A stretch of 64,000 bases of DNA, taken from Sphaerisporangium sp040685555. GTDB lineage: Bacteria; Actinomycetota; Actinomycetes; Streptosporangiales; Streptosporangiaceae. The notes beneath the pieces are model-generated. The model was given only the letters and a program-made list of their open reading frames with translations. It searched no databases and was not told the DNA's origin. The stretch covers positions 184,137-248,136 of the forward strand of contig NZ_JBFBIK010000001.1 of the NCBI RefSeq assembly GCF_040685555.1, in the 5' to 3' direction. Shown here in pieces: positions 25,034 through 33,336 of the stretch. Numbering within the stretch: position 1 is the first letter of the stretch; the number at the start of each line of letters is the position of its first letter. The translations under genes were made by a program, and so were the position numbers.

Positions 25034-25834
25034 ATGCGCTTGCCGATCCTGATGTACCACTCCGTGACCGACCGCCCGAACAGCGCGACCCGGCCGCTGG
25101 CGGTACGTCCCTCGGTGTTCGAGTCCCAGATGACCTACCTCAAGGACCGCGGGTTCACCCCCCTCACCCTCGGAGACCTGGTCGCCTCCCTGTACGGCAC
25201 GGGAGGCGCCCCGGCGCCCGAGCGGCCCGTGGTCGTGACCTTCGACGACGGCTACGCCGACTTCCACGGCGAGGCGCTGCCCATCCTGGAGCAGCTGGGC
25301 TTCCCCGCGACGGTCTTCCTGACCAGCGGGTGGGTGAGCGACGCGGGCGGTGACGCCGCGGGCAGACCCCTCGACCGCATGCTCTGCTGGAGCCAGGCGC
25401 GCGAGGCCGTGTCCTGCGGCATCGAGATCGCCGGGCACAGCCACAGCCATCCGCAGCTCGACCAGTTGCCCGACGCGGCGCTGCGCCAGGAGTTACGGCG
25501 CAACAAGGCCCTGCTGGAGGACAAGGTCGGCCGCCCGGTCGCCACGATGGCCTACCCGTACGGCTACTCCAGCGCCCGCGTGCGCAGGGAAGTGCGCAAG
25601 GCCGGTTACTGGGCGGCCTGCGCGGTGGCGAACACGCTCGCGGCGGACGCGGGCGACGTGATGGCACTCCCCCGGCTGACCGTGGGCCGGTCCACGACCA
25701 TGGACCGCTTCCGCCGGGCCGTCGAGGGGCGCGGCGTGCCGCTCATCTATCTCAAGGAACACGCGCTGACCAAGGGTTACGCGATGGTGCGCCGCACACG
25801 GTACGGCCTGCGCCATGTGGTCGGGCGTGAGTGA
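25034..25834 (+). CDS. Polysaccharide deacetylase (NodB-like, CE4)
   Basis: 266 residues. The NodB motifs are VVTFDDGYADFH (catalytic base and metal Asp), AGHSHSHPQL (metal histidines) and MAYPYGYSSARVRREV. The enzyme removes N- or O-acetyl groups from a glycan. No signal peptide is evident at ATG 25034, so it may act in the cytoplasm on a lipid-linked unit or have an unusual export route. The surrounding glycosyltransferases and flippase suggest the substrate is the locus's own polymer. Confidence 0.86.
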   Translation: MRLPILMYHSVTDRPNSATRPLAVRPSVFESQMTYLKDRGFTPLTLGDLVASLYGTGGAPAPERPVVVTFDDGYADFHGEALPILEQLGFPATVFLTSGWVSDAGGDAAGRPLDRMLCWSQAREAVSCGIEIAGHSHSHPQLDQLPDAALRQELRRNKALLEDKVGRPVATMAYPYGYSSARVRREVRKAGYWAACAVANTLAADAGDVMALPRLTVGRSTTMDRFRRAVEGRGVPLIYLKEHALTKGYAMVRRTRYGLRHVVGRE

Positions 25835-25883
25835 AGTAACCGCGGGGAAGACGCCGCGCGTCGAAGAGGGGGGTGACGCGACC

Positions 25884-27275
25884 ATGAACACCACAGCGGC
25901 CGACGACAGGCCGAAGCATCCGGACGCGGACAAGGCGGCCGGAAGGCCGGCGGTTCTCTGGCGACGGATCTTACGCGACCTCCGCAACCCACTGTTCCTC
26001 AACGGCTACGCGCTGATGGCCAACACGGGCGTCACGGCGGTCCTCGGCATGGGCTACTGGCTGCTCGCCGCCCGGCTGTACACACCGGAGGACTTCGGGC
26101 GCAGCCAGGCGCTGATCACCGCGATGCGGTTGTTCGCCGGGCTCATCGCGCTCGGCCTGACCGGCGCGCTCGCCAGGTTCATCCCCGTGGCGGGCAGACG
26201 GACGGGCGCGCTGATCGGCCGGGGGTACCTCGCCGCCACCCTCACGGCCGTCGTGGCGGCGGGCGGGTTCCTGCTGACGCTGCCGTTCTGGGGCGAGAAC
26301 TACGCGACGCTGGCCGGCGTCGGCCCCGGCCTGTTCTTCCTCGCCTCCGTGGCCATCTGGTCGGTCTTCACCCTGCAGGACGTCGCGCTGGCCGGGATGC
26401 GCAAGGCCGTGTGGGTGCCGGTCAACAGCCTGTGCTTCGGCGTGGTCAAGATGGGGCTGCTGGTCGCGCTGGCGGGCGCCCTGCCGGACGACGGCATCTA
26501 CGTCTCCTGGATCATCCCCACCGCTCTCGCGCTGATCCCGATCAACCTGTTCATCTTCGGCGTGCTCGTACCCCGGCACGCCCGGCTGGCACCCGAGGGG
26601 TCCAAGCCGCCGAGGTTCCGGGAGGTCGGCCGCTTCCTGGCGGGGGACTATCCCGGCGCGTTCTCCATCCTGGCCATCGTCTACTTCCTCCCGGTGTACG
26701 TCGCCTCGCGGGTCAGCGGGGAGCTGTTCGGCTACTTCGCCATGGCCCAGACCCTGGGCGCGATGATCGAGCTGCTGGCCATCAACATGGCCACCTCCCT
26801 CACCGTGGAGGGGTCCACCGACCGGTCGCGCCTGGCCGCCAACTGCCGCCAGGCGTTACGCCGCTCGTACCTGATCATCGGCCCCGTGTCGGCCGTGACC
26901 TTCATCGCGGCCCCGCTGATCCTCTCGGTCTTCGGGCCGGGGTTCTCCGAGCAGGGCACGCCGCTGCTCCGGCTGATGGCCCTCGCCGTCCTTCCCCGCG
27001 TGCTCATCGAGATCTACCTGAGCGGGCTGCGCGCCCGCAGCCAGGCCCGCAAGCTCGCCCTCGTCCAGATCGGCCTGGCTGTGCTCGTGCTGTCCTCGTC
27101 GTTGATCCTGCTGCCGGTGACGGGCATCACCTCGGTCGGGTACGGGCTGCTGTTCAGCGAGGTCCTGGTCGCTTTGTTGATCTTCAATGGGCTCCGCAAG
27201 ATTCTTAATCATGCGGAAACGCCGCAATCGGCGAGCGCGCGGGAGGCGCCCGAGGCCGCATCATGGTCTACGTGA
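25884..27275 (+). CDS. Wzx-like polysaccharide flippase (MOP superfamily)
   Basis: 463 residues with 12-14 hydrophobic segments. LARFIPVAGRRTGALIGRGY and the LRLMALAVLPRVLIEIYLSGL region fit Wzx/RfbX exporters that move lipid-linked repeat units across the membrane. ATG 25884 was chosen after a G-rich Shine-Dalgarno-like stretch; GTG 25827 would overlap the deacetylase stop. Its TGA overlaps the start region of the next gene. Confidence 0.82.
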   Translation: MNTTAADDRPKHPDADKAAGRPAVLWRRILRDLRNPLFLNGYALMANTGVTAVLGMGYWLLAARLYTPEDFGRSQALITAMRLFAGLIALGLTGALARFIPVAGRRTGALIGRGYLAATLTAVVAAGGFLLTLPFWGENYATLAGVGPGLFFLASVAIWSVFTLQDVALAGMRKAVWVPVNSLCFGVVKMGLLVALAGALPDDGIYVSWIIPTALALIPINLFIFGVLVPRHARLAPEGSKPPRFREVGRFLAGDYPGAFSILAIVYFLPVYVASRVSGELFGYFAMAQTLGAMIELLAINMATSLTVEGSTDRSRLAANCRQALRRSYLIIGPVSAVTFIAAPLILSVFGPGFSEQGTPLLRLMALAVLPRVLIEIYLSGLRARSQARKLALVQIGLAVLVLSSSLILLPVTGITSVGYGLLFSEVLVALLIFNGLRKILNHAETPQSASAREAPEAASWST

Positions 27276-29809
27276 GTCAACGGACGGGCAACGAGGTGAA
27301 AAAGGAGACGGCGGCGAAGCTCGCCGACGACGACACGGAAGTGGACGTCGACACCACATCCGAGATGACCCGCCCGGTGTCCCTGCCGATCGCTCCGGCC
27401 CCCGAGGACGCCTCTGGGGACGAGAACGTCATGGCGGCCGAGGAGGCGTACGACGAGGCCGCCACGCAGGTGATCCACCTTCCGCTCCCGGCCGCGGCGA
27501 ACGCCGTCGCCCCGGCGGTGCAGCCCTCCACGGACCCCGACAAGCCCCTTGAGCTCGACGAGCCACGCAAGAGCGTCCAGCCGAAGCCCGAGCCAGAGCC
27601 GGTGGTGGAGGAGGCGCCGGAGGTCGCGGCGGTTCCTCCGGCCACGCCCGATGCGGCGCCGTCCCGGGTGACCCGTCTGGCGGCGAGCGCGTCCTCGTGG
27701 CTGCCCCCGCTGCTGACCATCGAGGGCCTGGTCATGTACGTGCTGGCGCTGCGCGTGCCGCACGGCGTCATGCGCGGGGTCGACCTCGGCAAGATCGAGG
27801 GGCTGGGGCTGGTCTCCGTCCTCCCGGTGACGGCCTTCGCGGCGATCGCCCTGATCATCGTGTCGTTCTTCGTGACGCTGACGCAGAACACCGACCGCAA
27901 GGGCCTGCTGCTGTTCCAGCTGGCGGCGGTCACGTTCACCCTGCACGGGGCGGCGGCGCTCATCGAGGCGGAGCCGCGCTTCCCGACCGCGTGGGTCCAC
28001 GCCGGCTTCGCGGAGTACATCGGCCGGGCCGGTGAGGCCCTTCCTGGCCTGGACGCGCGCTTCGCCTGGCCCGGCTTCTTCGCCCTGTTCGGGTTCGTCC
28101 TGCGCGCCGCCGGGATCCAGGACCCCTCCACCGTGCTGCAGTGGACGCCATTGGTGTCCAACCTGCTCTACCTGCTGCCGTTCGTGCTGATCCTGCGCCA
28201 GCTCGTGGCCACCACCCGGGCCCGCTGGTTCGCCGCGCTGCTGTTCATCCTGGTCCAATGGATCGGGCAGGACTACTTCTCGCCGCAGGGCTTCACCTAC
28301 GCGCTCTACCTGGTCTTCATCGCGATCCTGATGCGCTGGTTCGGCCGTGCGGAGCCGAGGACCGCGCCGCTGCCCGCGAAGGGGTTCGTACGGCGCGTGC
28401 TCGCCCGGCTCGACCGGCTGTCGCCCGGCGAGCTGCCGGCGCGGCCGACGACCGTGACCGACCGGGTGGTGCTGCTGACGCTGCTCGTGGGGCTGTTCGT
28501 GGCCACCACGGCGACCCACCAGATCACGCCGTTCATGATGCTGGGGGCGCTGACCGGGCTGATCCTGCTGCGGCGCAGCACCCTGTCCCTCGGGCTCCCG
28601 GTGTTCCTCGGGCTGATCGTGATCGCCTGGATCAACTACCAGGCGACGCCGTTCTGGAGCGGCCGGATCAACGAGCTGTTCGGCGGCATCGGCAAGATCT
28701 TCGCCAACCTGCAGGAGAACACGGGCGACCGGCTGGTCGGCACCGACCCGCAGCACGCCATCGTGCTCCAGGTACGGCTCGCCATCTGCGGGGTCATCCT
28801 GCTGTTCGCCGCCATCGGCCTGCTGCGCCGGCTGCGGCGCGGGGTCGGCGACCGCACCGCCGCGGTGCTGCTGTGCGTGCCCGTGCTGGCGCTCGGGCTG
28901 CAGAGCTACGGCGGCGAGATCGGCCTGCGCGTCTACATGTTCGCCCTGCCCGCCGCCTGCATCCTTGGGGCGTACGCCTTCTTCCCGAACCTTCCCGCGC
29001 ATACGAGCGACGCGCGCGAGGGCGAGACCGTGCCCGTCAGGCGCCGCCCACGGCCCCTGCGGTTCGATCCGGGAACGACGCGGCGGATCTCGGTGGTCCT
29101 CGCGGCGGTGACGGCGCTGGTGCTGTCGGTCGCGTTCCTGGTGGCGCGCTACGGCAACGAGAAGTTCGAGCGGGTGACGACCGGTGAGGCCTCGGCCATG
29201 CACTACGTCTACGCCCACGACAAACCGAGCGCCCGGCTGTTCTACCTGGTCCCCATCCTGGGCGAGGAGGTCACCCCCACGATCCCGTGGCGCGAGCGCG
29301 ACATCGACCGCGTGGAGTACTACCAGGCGCTCGTCAACGCGAACCCCGCGGACCTCAGCGGCGTGCTCACGGCGTTGCGCGCCAAGCCGCCGAACAGCTT
29401 CCTGATGGCCAGCCGCGGCCAGGCGGCGTACCTGGAGCTCAACCACGGCTTCCCGGCCGGCTGGGGCGAGCGTTTCCGCACGGCGCTCGACACCTCGCCG
29501 AGCCTCAAACGGGTCTACTCCAACACGGACGCCGCCATCTACACGCTGCGCTCGTACCCGAAGGGGTCGGAGATCCCGCCGCCCACGCCGGTGACGATGG
29601 TGGGCGACCGCTCCACGCCGTGGACGCCCCTCGGCCTGGTCGCCCTGGCCCTGGCCGTCTCCACCCTCTTCGCGGCGGAATTGTCGAGGCTGCGCGGCAC
29701 GGAGCGCGCTCCGAAGGGCAGGCGGAAGCTGGTGCTCCTGGGCATCGTCATGACCCTGGCGGCGATGGCGGTCATCGTGGAGCGGTTCGTGAGCCTGACC
29801 TCGGGCTGA
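27263..29809 (+). CDS. Large polytopic membrane protein, probable polysaccharide polymerase or GT-C glycosyltransferase
   Basis: 848 residues. A 150-residue acidic, Pro/Ala-rich cytoplasmic tail is followed by about 12-14 membrane segments and a late extracellular loop (near nt 29170-29560; YARGDxx-like contact with SNTDAAIYTL). DYFSPQGFTYALYL resembles the large loop motif of GT-C and Wzy-type enzymes. It could polymerise the exported units or add a branch. ATG 27263 overlaps the flippase gene by 13 bases; GTG 27272 is an alternative. It is the last gene before a bidirectional terminator. Confidence 0.72.
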   Translation: MVYVSQRTGNEVKKETAAKLADDDTEVDVDTTSEMTRPVSLPIAPAPEDASGDENVMAAEEAYDEAATQVIHLPLPAAANAVAPAVQPSTDPDKPLELDEPRKSVQPKPEPEPVVEEAPEVAAVPPATPDAAPSRVTRLAASASSWLPPLLTIEGLVMYVLALRVPHGVMRGVDLGKIEGLGLVSVLPVTAFAAIALIIVSFFVTLTQNTDRKGLLLFQLAAVTFTLHGAAALIEAEPRFPTAWVHAGFAEYIGRAGEALPGLDARFAWPGFFALFGFVLRAAGIQDPSTVLQWTPLVSNLLYLLPFVLILRQLVATTRARWFAALLFILVQWIGQDYFSPQGFTYALYLVFIAILMRWFGRAEPRTAPLPAKGFVRRVLARLDRLSPGELPARPTTVTDRVVLLTLLVGLFVATTATHQITPFMMLGALTGLILLRRSTLSLGLPVFLGLIVIAWINYQATPFWSGRINELFGGIGKIFANLQENTGDRLVGTDPQHAIVLQVRLAICGVILLFAAIGLLRRLRRGVGDRTAAVLLCVPVLALGLQSYGGEIGLRVYMFALPAACILGAYAFFPNLPAHTSDAREGETVPVRRRPRPLRFDPGTTRRISVVLAAVTALVLSVAFLVARYGNEKFERVTTGEASAMHYVYAHDKPSARLFYLVPILGEEVTPTIPWRERDIDRVEYYQALVNANPADLSGVLTALRAKPPNSFLMASRGQAAYLELNHGFPAGWGERFRTALDTSPSLKRVYSNTDAAIYTLRSYPKGSEIPPPTPVTMVGDRSTPWTPLGLVALALAVSTLFAAELSRLRGTERAPKGRRKLVLLGIVMTLAAMAVIVERFVSLTSG

Positions 29810-29821
29810 CGGGCGGGCCTA

Positions 29822-29855
29822 CCAGTGAGGTCGTACCGACGTGCGACCTCACTGG
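29822..29855. terminator. Bidirectional hairpin between convergent genes
   Basis: CCAGTGAGGTCG (29822-29833) and CGACCTCACTGG (29844-29855) form a perfect 12-bp stem with a 10-base loop, just beyond the stops of the polymerase-like gene (29809) and the GH39 gene (29873). No T-tract, but placement fits shared termination. Confidence 0.6.
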
Positions 29856-29856
29856 C

Positions 29857-29890
29857 CACTGGCCGCGGTCGCTCACTGGCCGCGGTCGCT
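29857..29890. repeat. 17-bp tandem duplication at the end of the GH39 gene
   Basis: CACTGGCCGCGGTCGCT occurs twice directly at 29857-29873 and 29874-29890. The second copy contains the last codons of the GH39 gene, so the duplication lies across its stop. Confidence 0.8.
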
Positions 29891-31258
29891 CCACTTGACG
29901 TCGTACGGGTTGAGCTGGAACGACTTGCCGTCGACGTCCACGGACAGCGGGCGGTCCGTCGTGTTCACCATGATCATCTGGTTATCGACGGCGAGCACCT
30001 GGACCCGGGGGTCGGACACCTGGACGTCGACGAGCCGCGCGCCGGCGGGGAACCACCGGGTGAAGCCGCTGAGCAGGCCCGCCATGGGCATCTCGTCGCC
30101 CCCGGCGGGTGACCACAGGCAGCCGGGGCAGTCGTCACCGGCCTTGCGCTGCGGGTTCCAGTAGAGGGCGCTGGCCGCCCCGCTCCTGGCGAACTCCATC
30201 ATGGCCGCGGTCTGGACCGCCGTGCGGTGCTGCTCGTCCCAGTCGATGCTGTCGGGCGCGACGTACCACTCGGCCCACCAGACCGGCAGGTCGCCGCTCT
30301 GCTGCCGCAGCCAGGTGGTGACCGCCGAGAACTTCTTGACGGCAGTGAACTCGTCGGGGACGAGGCCCCGGTCGTTGGTGGCCGAGGAGGCGTCGACCAC
30401 GATGAAGTCGGCGCCCTTCTTGTGCTTGAGCCAGTAATCGACGCTGTCGAGCACCCTGCTGTCGACCGCCCCCCACGGGCCCCGCAGGTTCGAGGCGTTG
30501 GCGGAGGAGACGTGGCTGTCGACGGGGATGTACGGGCCGCCGACCTGCGCCTTGGGGTTGGCGGCCTTCACCGCCTCGTAGACGCGGTTGTAGAGGTCGG
30601 TGTAGGCCTCGACATCCCAGTTGTTGTGCGCGTCGTCCCAGAAGCCCTTGAACTCGTTCCAGACCATGAAGTGGGTGACCGTCGGGTAGCGCTTGGCGAC
30701 CGTGGCGGCGAGCTTGGCGAAGTCGTCGAAGTGATCTCGCTGCGGGGCGACCTCGATCTTGCCCCAGCTGGTGCGGCCCTCGGAGCCGCCCTTCATCCAG
30801 TCGGGGGCGCAGCACAGGGTCAGCACCGGCTGGGACTTGGTGGCGGCCATGAGCTTGACCCGGCGGTCGAGGTCGCGGAAGTCGTACTTGCCGGGCACGG
30901 GCTCGGGGTTGCCCGCTCCCCAGCCCATGATGTGCTGGTTCTGCAGCATGGGGACCCGGATGAACAGGTCGCTCGCGCGGGTGCGGACGTTCGGGTCCTC
31001 GTTGTCGGCGCTGTACTGCGTGTGCGTGACGCCCCAGCGCGGCCAGGTGTCCACGACGGGCGGCTGCTCCAGGGTGGGAGGCGGCTCGGGTGTCGCGAGG
31101 ATCGTGGCGGCCACGCCGTCGGAGCGGCCGCCGCCCCGGTGGGCGGCGATGGCGAGGAGCCCGACCACCATGGCCAGCGCTACGAGGCCCGCCCCGATGG
31201 CGACCGGCCCACGGGGGACGTAGCGACTCCGTGCATGCCGACCACTGTTCTCCAACAC
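29873..31258 (-). CDS. GH39-like secreted glycoside hydrolase
   Basis: 461 residues. An N-terminal membrane segment (AIGAGLVALAMVVGLLAIAAH, about residues 19-40) is followed by a TIM-barrel-like domain. FMVWNEFKGFW supplies the probable acid/base glutamate and VWWAEWYVAP the probable nucleophile, as in GH39/clan GH-A enzymes. The substrate is unknown; neighbours suggest it trims the polymer made by the locus. The start is unclear: GTG 31258 lies at the boundary to a cytosolic-looking upstream extension to 31420 that is probably noncoding. It is opposite to the flanking polysaccharide genes. Confidence 0.75.
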   Translation of the reverse strand: MLENSGRHARSRYVPRGPVAIGAGLVALAMVVGLLAIAAHRGGGRSDGVAATILATPEPPPTLEQPPVVDTWPRWGVTHTQYSADNEDPNVRTRASDLFIRVPMLQNQHIMGWGAGNPEPVPGKYDFRDLDRRVKLMAATKSQPVLTLCCAPDWMKGGSEGRTSWGKIEVAPQRDHFDDFAKLAATVAKRYPTVTHFMVWNEFKGFWDDAHNNWDVEAYTDLYNRVYEAVKAANPKAQVGGPYIPVDSHVSSANASNLRGPWGAVDSRVLDSVDYWLKHKKGADFIVVDASSATNDRGLVPDEFTAVKKFSAVTTWLRQQSGDLPVWWAEWYVAPDSIDWDEQHRTAVQTAAMMEFARSGAASALYWNPQRKAGDDCPGCLWSPAGGDEMPMAGLLSGFTRWFPAGARLVDVQVSDPRVQVLAVDNQMIMVNTTDRPLSVDVDGKSFQLNPYDVKWSDRGQ

Positions 31259-31501
31259 TCCGTCACCGTATCCGCTGAGGCTTGCGGAACCCTTGAATGG
31301 TTCCGATGTCGGCCAAGGAACATGGGCTCGCCGTGATCCCGCCCCCAGGTCACGGCCGCCGTACGGCAGCAGACTGCCCCAAACGGGGCATGGAAACCAA
31401 CTCCGCGCGTGGGCCTTCAACTAATAATCAAGGATCACAAGGTGTCAACCGCTTCGCAAAAGGGGTATAAAGCCCGGCGACCGAGGATTTGAGGGGGCAC
31501 A

Positions 31502-32116
31502 GTGGCCCAGGCATGGCTGCCCGTCGCCAGTCGAATTCCCGCTCTCGAGGACTCCGGCCCCATGCTCGGAGGAGCTCCCCGGGTGGTCTGGTTTCTTTGG
31601 CCGACCGATCCCCATCGGGTGTCGGCCAGATCCGTGGCCCAGCGGCTGGTACAGATCAAGCGTCCCGCCCATCTGGTGTGGAATCCCGTCACCGGGCAGA
31701 TCATGCAGTCCCTCCCCCCGACGCGGGCGGCGAACGGCCTGCCGGGCGATCTCAACCGGCACGGCCGGGTGTGCGTCCAGATCCGCGTGCTCGGGTCGGT
31801 GGAGGAGCCCTTCACCGAGACCAAGCTGGACGGGCTGGACGACATCCTGGCCTGGCTCGATTCGTGGGAGGTCCCACGCCGCTGGCCGGCCGGGCCTCCG
31901 CTCCCCTACCCCCATTCGGTGGCCGCGCAGGGCAGCCGCAGGGTGTGGGCCAGAGGCGGCCACTTCGGGAACTCTCAGGTGCCGGGCACCTCGGAGGGGG
32001 ACCCGGGACCGATCGACGTCCACCGCATCGTGGGCGGGCAGGCGTCGGCCCTGGAGGTCCCCCGGCCTCGCGAGGAGATGGACCAGCGACGCGCCACGGA
32101 AAGGGTAGAGCGATAA
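31502..32116 (+). CDS. PGRP/N-acetylmuramoyl-L-alanine-amidase-like protein
   Basis: 204 residues. VWNPVTGQIMQSLPPTRAA, HGRVCVQIRVLG and GHFGNSQVPGTSEGDPGPID match the fold of peptidoglycan-recognition amidases, including the (H)SQxPG...DPG signature. The usual first zinc histidine is not obvious and the SQ-preceding histidine is N here, so catalytic activity is doubtful; it may only bind peptidoglycan. No clear signal peptide. GTG 31502 has GAGGGGG upstream. It precedes the second GNAT gene by 124 bp on the same strand. Confidence 0.6.
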   Translation: MAQAWLPVASRIPALEDSGPMLGGAPRVVWFLWPTDPHRVSARSVAQRLVQIKRPAHLVWNPVTGQIMQSLPPTRAANGLPGDLNRHGRVCVQIRVLGSVEEPFTETKLDGLDDILAWLDSWEVPRRWPAGPPLPYPHSVAAQGSRRVWARGGHFGNSQVPGTSEGDPGPIDVHRIVGGQASALEVPRPREEMDQRRATERVER

Positions 32117-32240
32117 AGCTGTCAGCGATCACTAACAGCAACGTGATCTGATCTTTATCGTACTATTACATCCTAGGCACCAAGCTGGGTAAAAGGCGCG
32201 GGCCTGGCTCTCGTCTCACATCGCCACCCAGTAGGAGCCC

Positions 32241-33323
32241 ATGCGCATCTCCGTCGTCCATCCTCGGGAGCTCGGCCCAACCGAGGCGGCCCGGTGGCGG
32301 GCGCTCCAAAGCGGCGATCCCGCGTTGGACAGCCCCTTCCTCTCGCCCGAGTTCACGATCGAGACCGGCCGCGTGCGGGAACAGGCGCGCGTGGCCGTTC
32401 TGAGCGACGGCGCCGACATCGTGGGCTTCTTCCCCTTCGAACGCCACCAGCTGGGCATCGGCAAGCCGATGGCGGCGGGGCTGACGGACGCCCAGGGCAT
32501 GGTCCACGCCAAGGACATCGAGCTCGACCCGCAGGAGCTGATGAAGGCCTGCGGGCTCGCGGTGTTCGAGTTCGACCACCTGCAGGCGAGCCAGCCGCTG
32601 GTCCCGGTCAAGCACACCCGCCACCCGTCGCCGGTCATCGACCTGTCCGACGGTTACGAGGCGTACGTCGAGACGCTCAAGCAGGTGTCCGGCAAGACCT
32701 ACAAGTCCACCGCCTACAAGTCACGCAAGCTCCAGCGTGACTTCGGCGAGCTCCGCCACGACTACGGGGTCTCCGACAGGACCGTGCTGCGCACGCTCCT
32801 CGACTGGAAGACCGGCCAGTACCGGCGCACCGGCCGCACCGACAGGTTCTCGCGGCCGTGGATCCTGCGCCTGGTCGAGAACCTGCTCCAGATCGACACC
32901 GAGCACTTCGGCGGCTCGCTGGACATGATCTACGTCGACGGCCGCCCGGTCGCCGGACATTTCGGGCTTCGCACGAAGACGACCCTCGCCGGCTGGTTCC
33001 CCGCGTACGACCCCGCCTTCGCCAAGTACTCCCCCGGCCTGATCCACCACCTCGCGATGGCCGAGCGCGCGGCCGGCGCCGGCATCCGCCTGATCGACAT
33101 GGGACGCGGCGAGAAGGAGTACAAGGAGAAGCTCAAGACCGGGGAGCTCTGGGTCACCGAAGGCCGGGTCGCCCGGCCCACCGCGGGGGCCGGAGTTCAC
33201 TGGTTGGTCCGCGTGCCGGCCCGGAAGGCACGTGGAACGGTCCTCGCCAACTCGGTGCTCCGGGAGACCGCTGACCTGGCACTCAAGACCTACGGGAAGA
33301 TCCGCACCTCCATAGCGTCGTAA
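32241..33323 (+). CDS. BcsL/CelD- or FemX-like GNAT-family transferase (copy 2)
   Basis: 360 residues, a clear paralogue of the protein at 21953: both start with M-[KR]-[VI]-[TS]-V-V-[RH]-P, and share VGFFPFERHQLGIGKP, TYKSTAYKSRKLQRDFGE, DWKTGQYRRTGRTDRFSRPW and FGLRTKTTLAGWFPAYDPAFAKYSPG. GTAGGAG lies upstream of ATG 32241. The pair may transfer acyl or aminoacyl groups to two different sugars or act together. It stops 13 bases before the DegT aminotransferase. Confidence 0.78.
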   Translation: MRISVVHPRELGPTEAARWRALQSGDPALDSPFLSPEFTIETGRVREQARVAVLSDGADIVGFFPFERHQLGIGKPMAAGLTDAQGMVHAKDIELDPQELMKACGLAVFEFDHLQASQPLVPVKHTRHPSPVIDLSDGYEAYVETLKQVSGKTYKSTAYKSRKLQRDFGELRHDYGVSDRTVLRTLLDWKTGQYRRTGRTDRFSRPWILRLVENLLQIDTEHFGGSLDMIYVDGRPVAGHFGLRTKTTLAGWFPAYDPAFAKYSPGLIHHLAMAERAAGAGIRLIDMGRGEKEYKEKLKTGELWVTEGRVARPTAGAGVHWLVRVPARKARGTVLANSVLRETADLALKTYGKIRTSIAS

Positions 33324-33336
33324 CCGGGCCGCTGCC

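Noticed and set aside
27209..29446. 745-codon minus-strand frame
   Set aside because: It is antisense to the large membrane protein; glutamine- and arginine-rich nonsense and no domain similarity.
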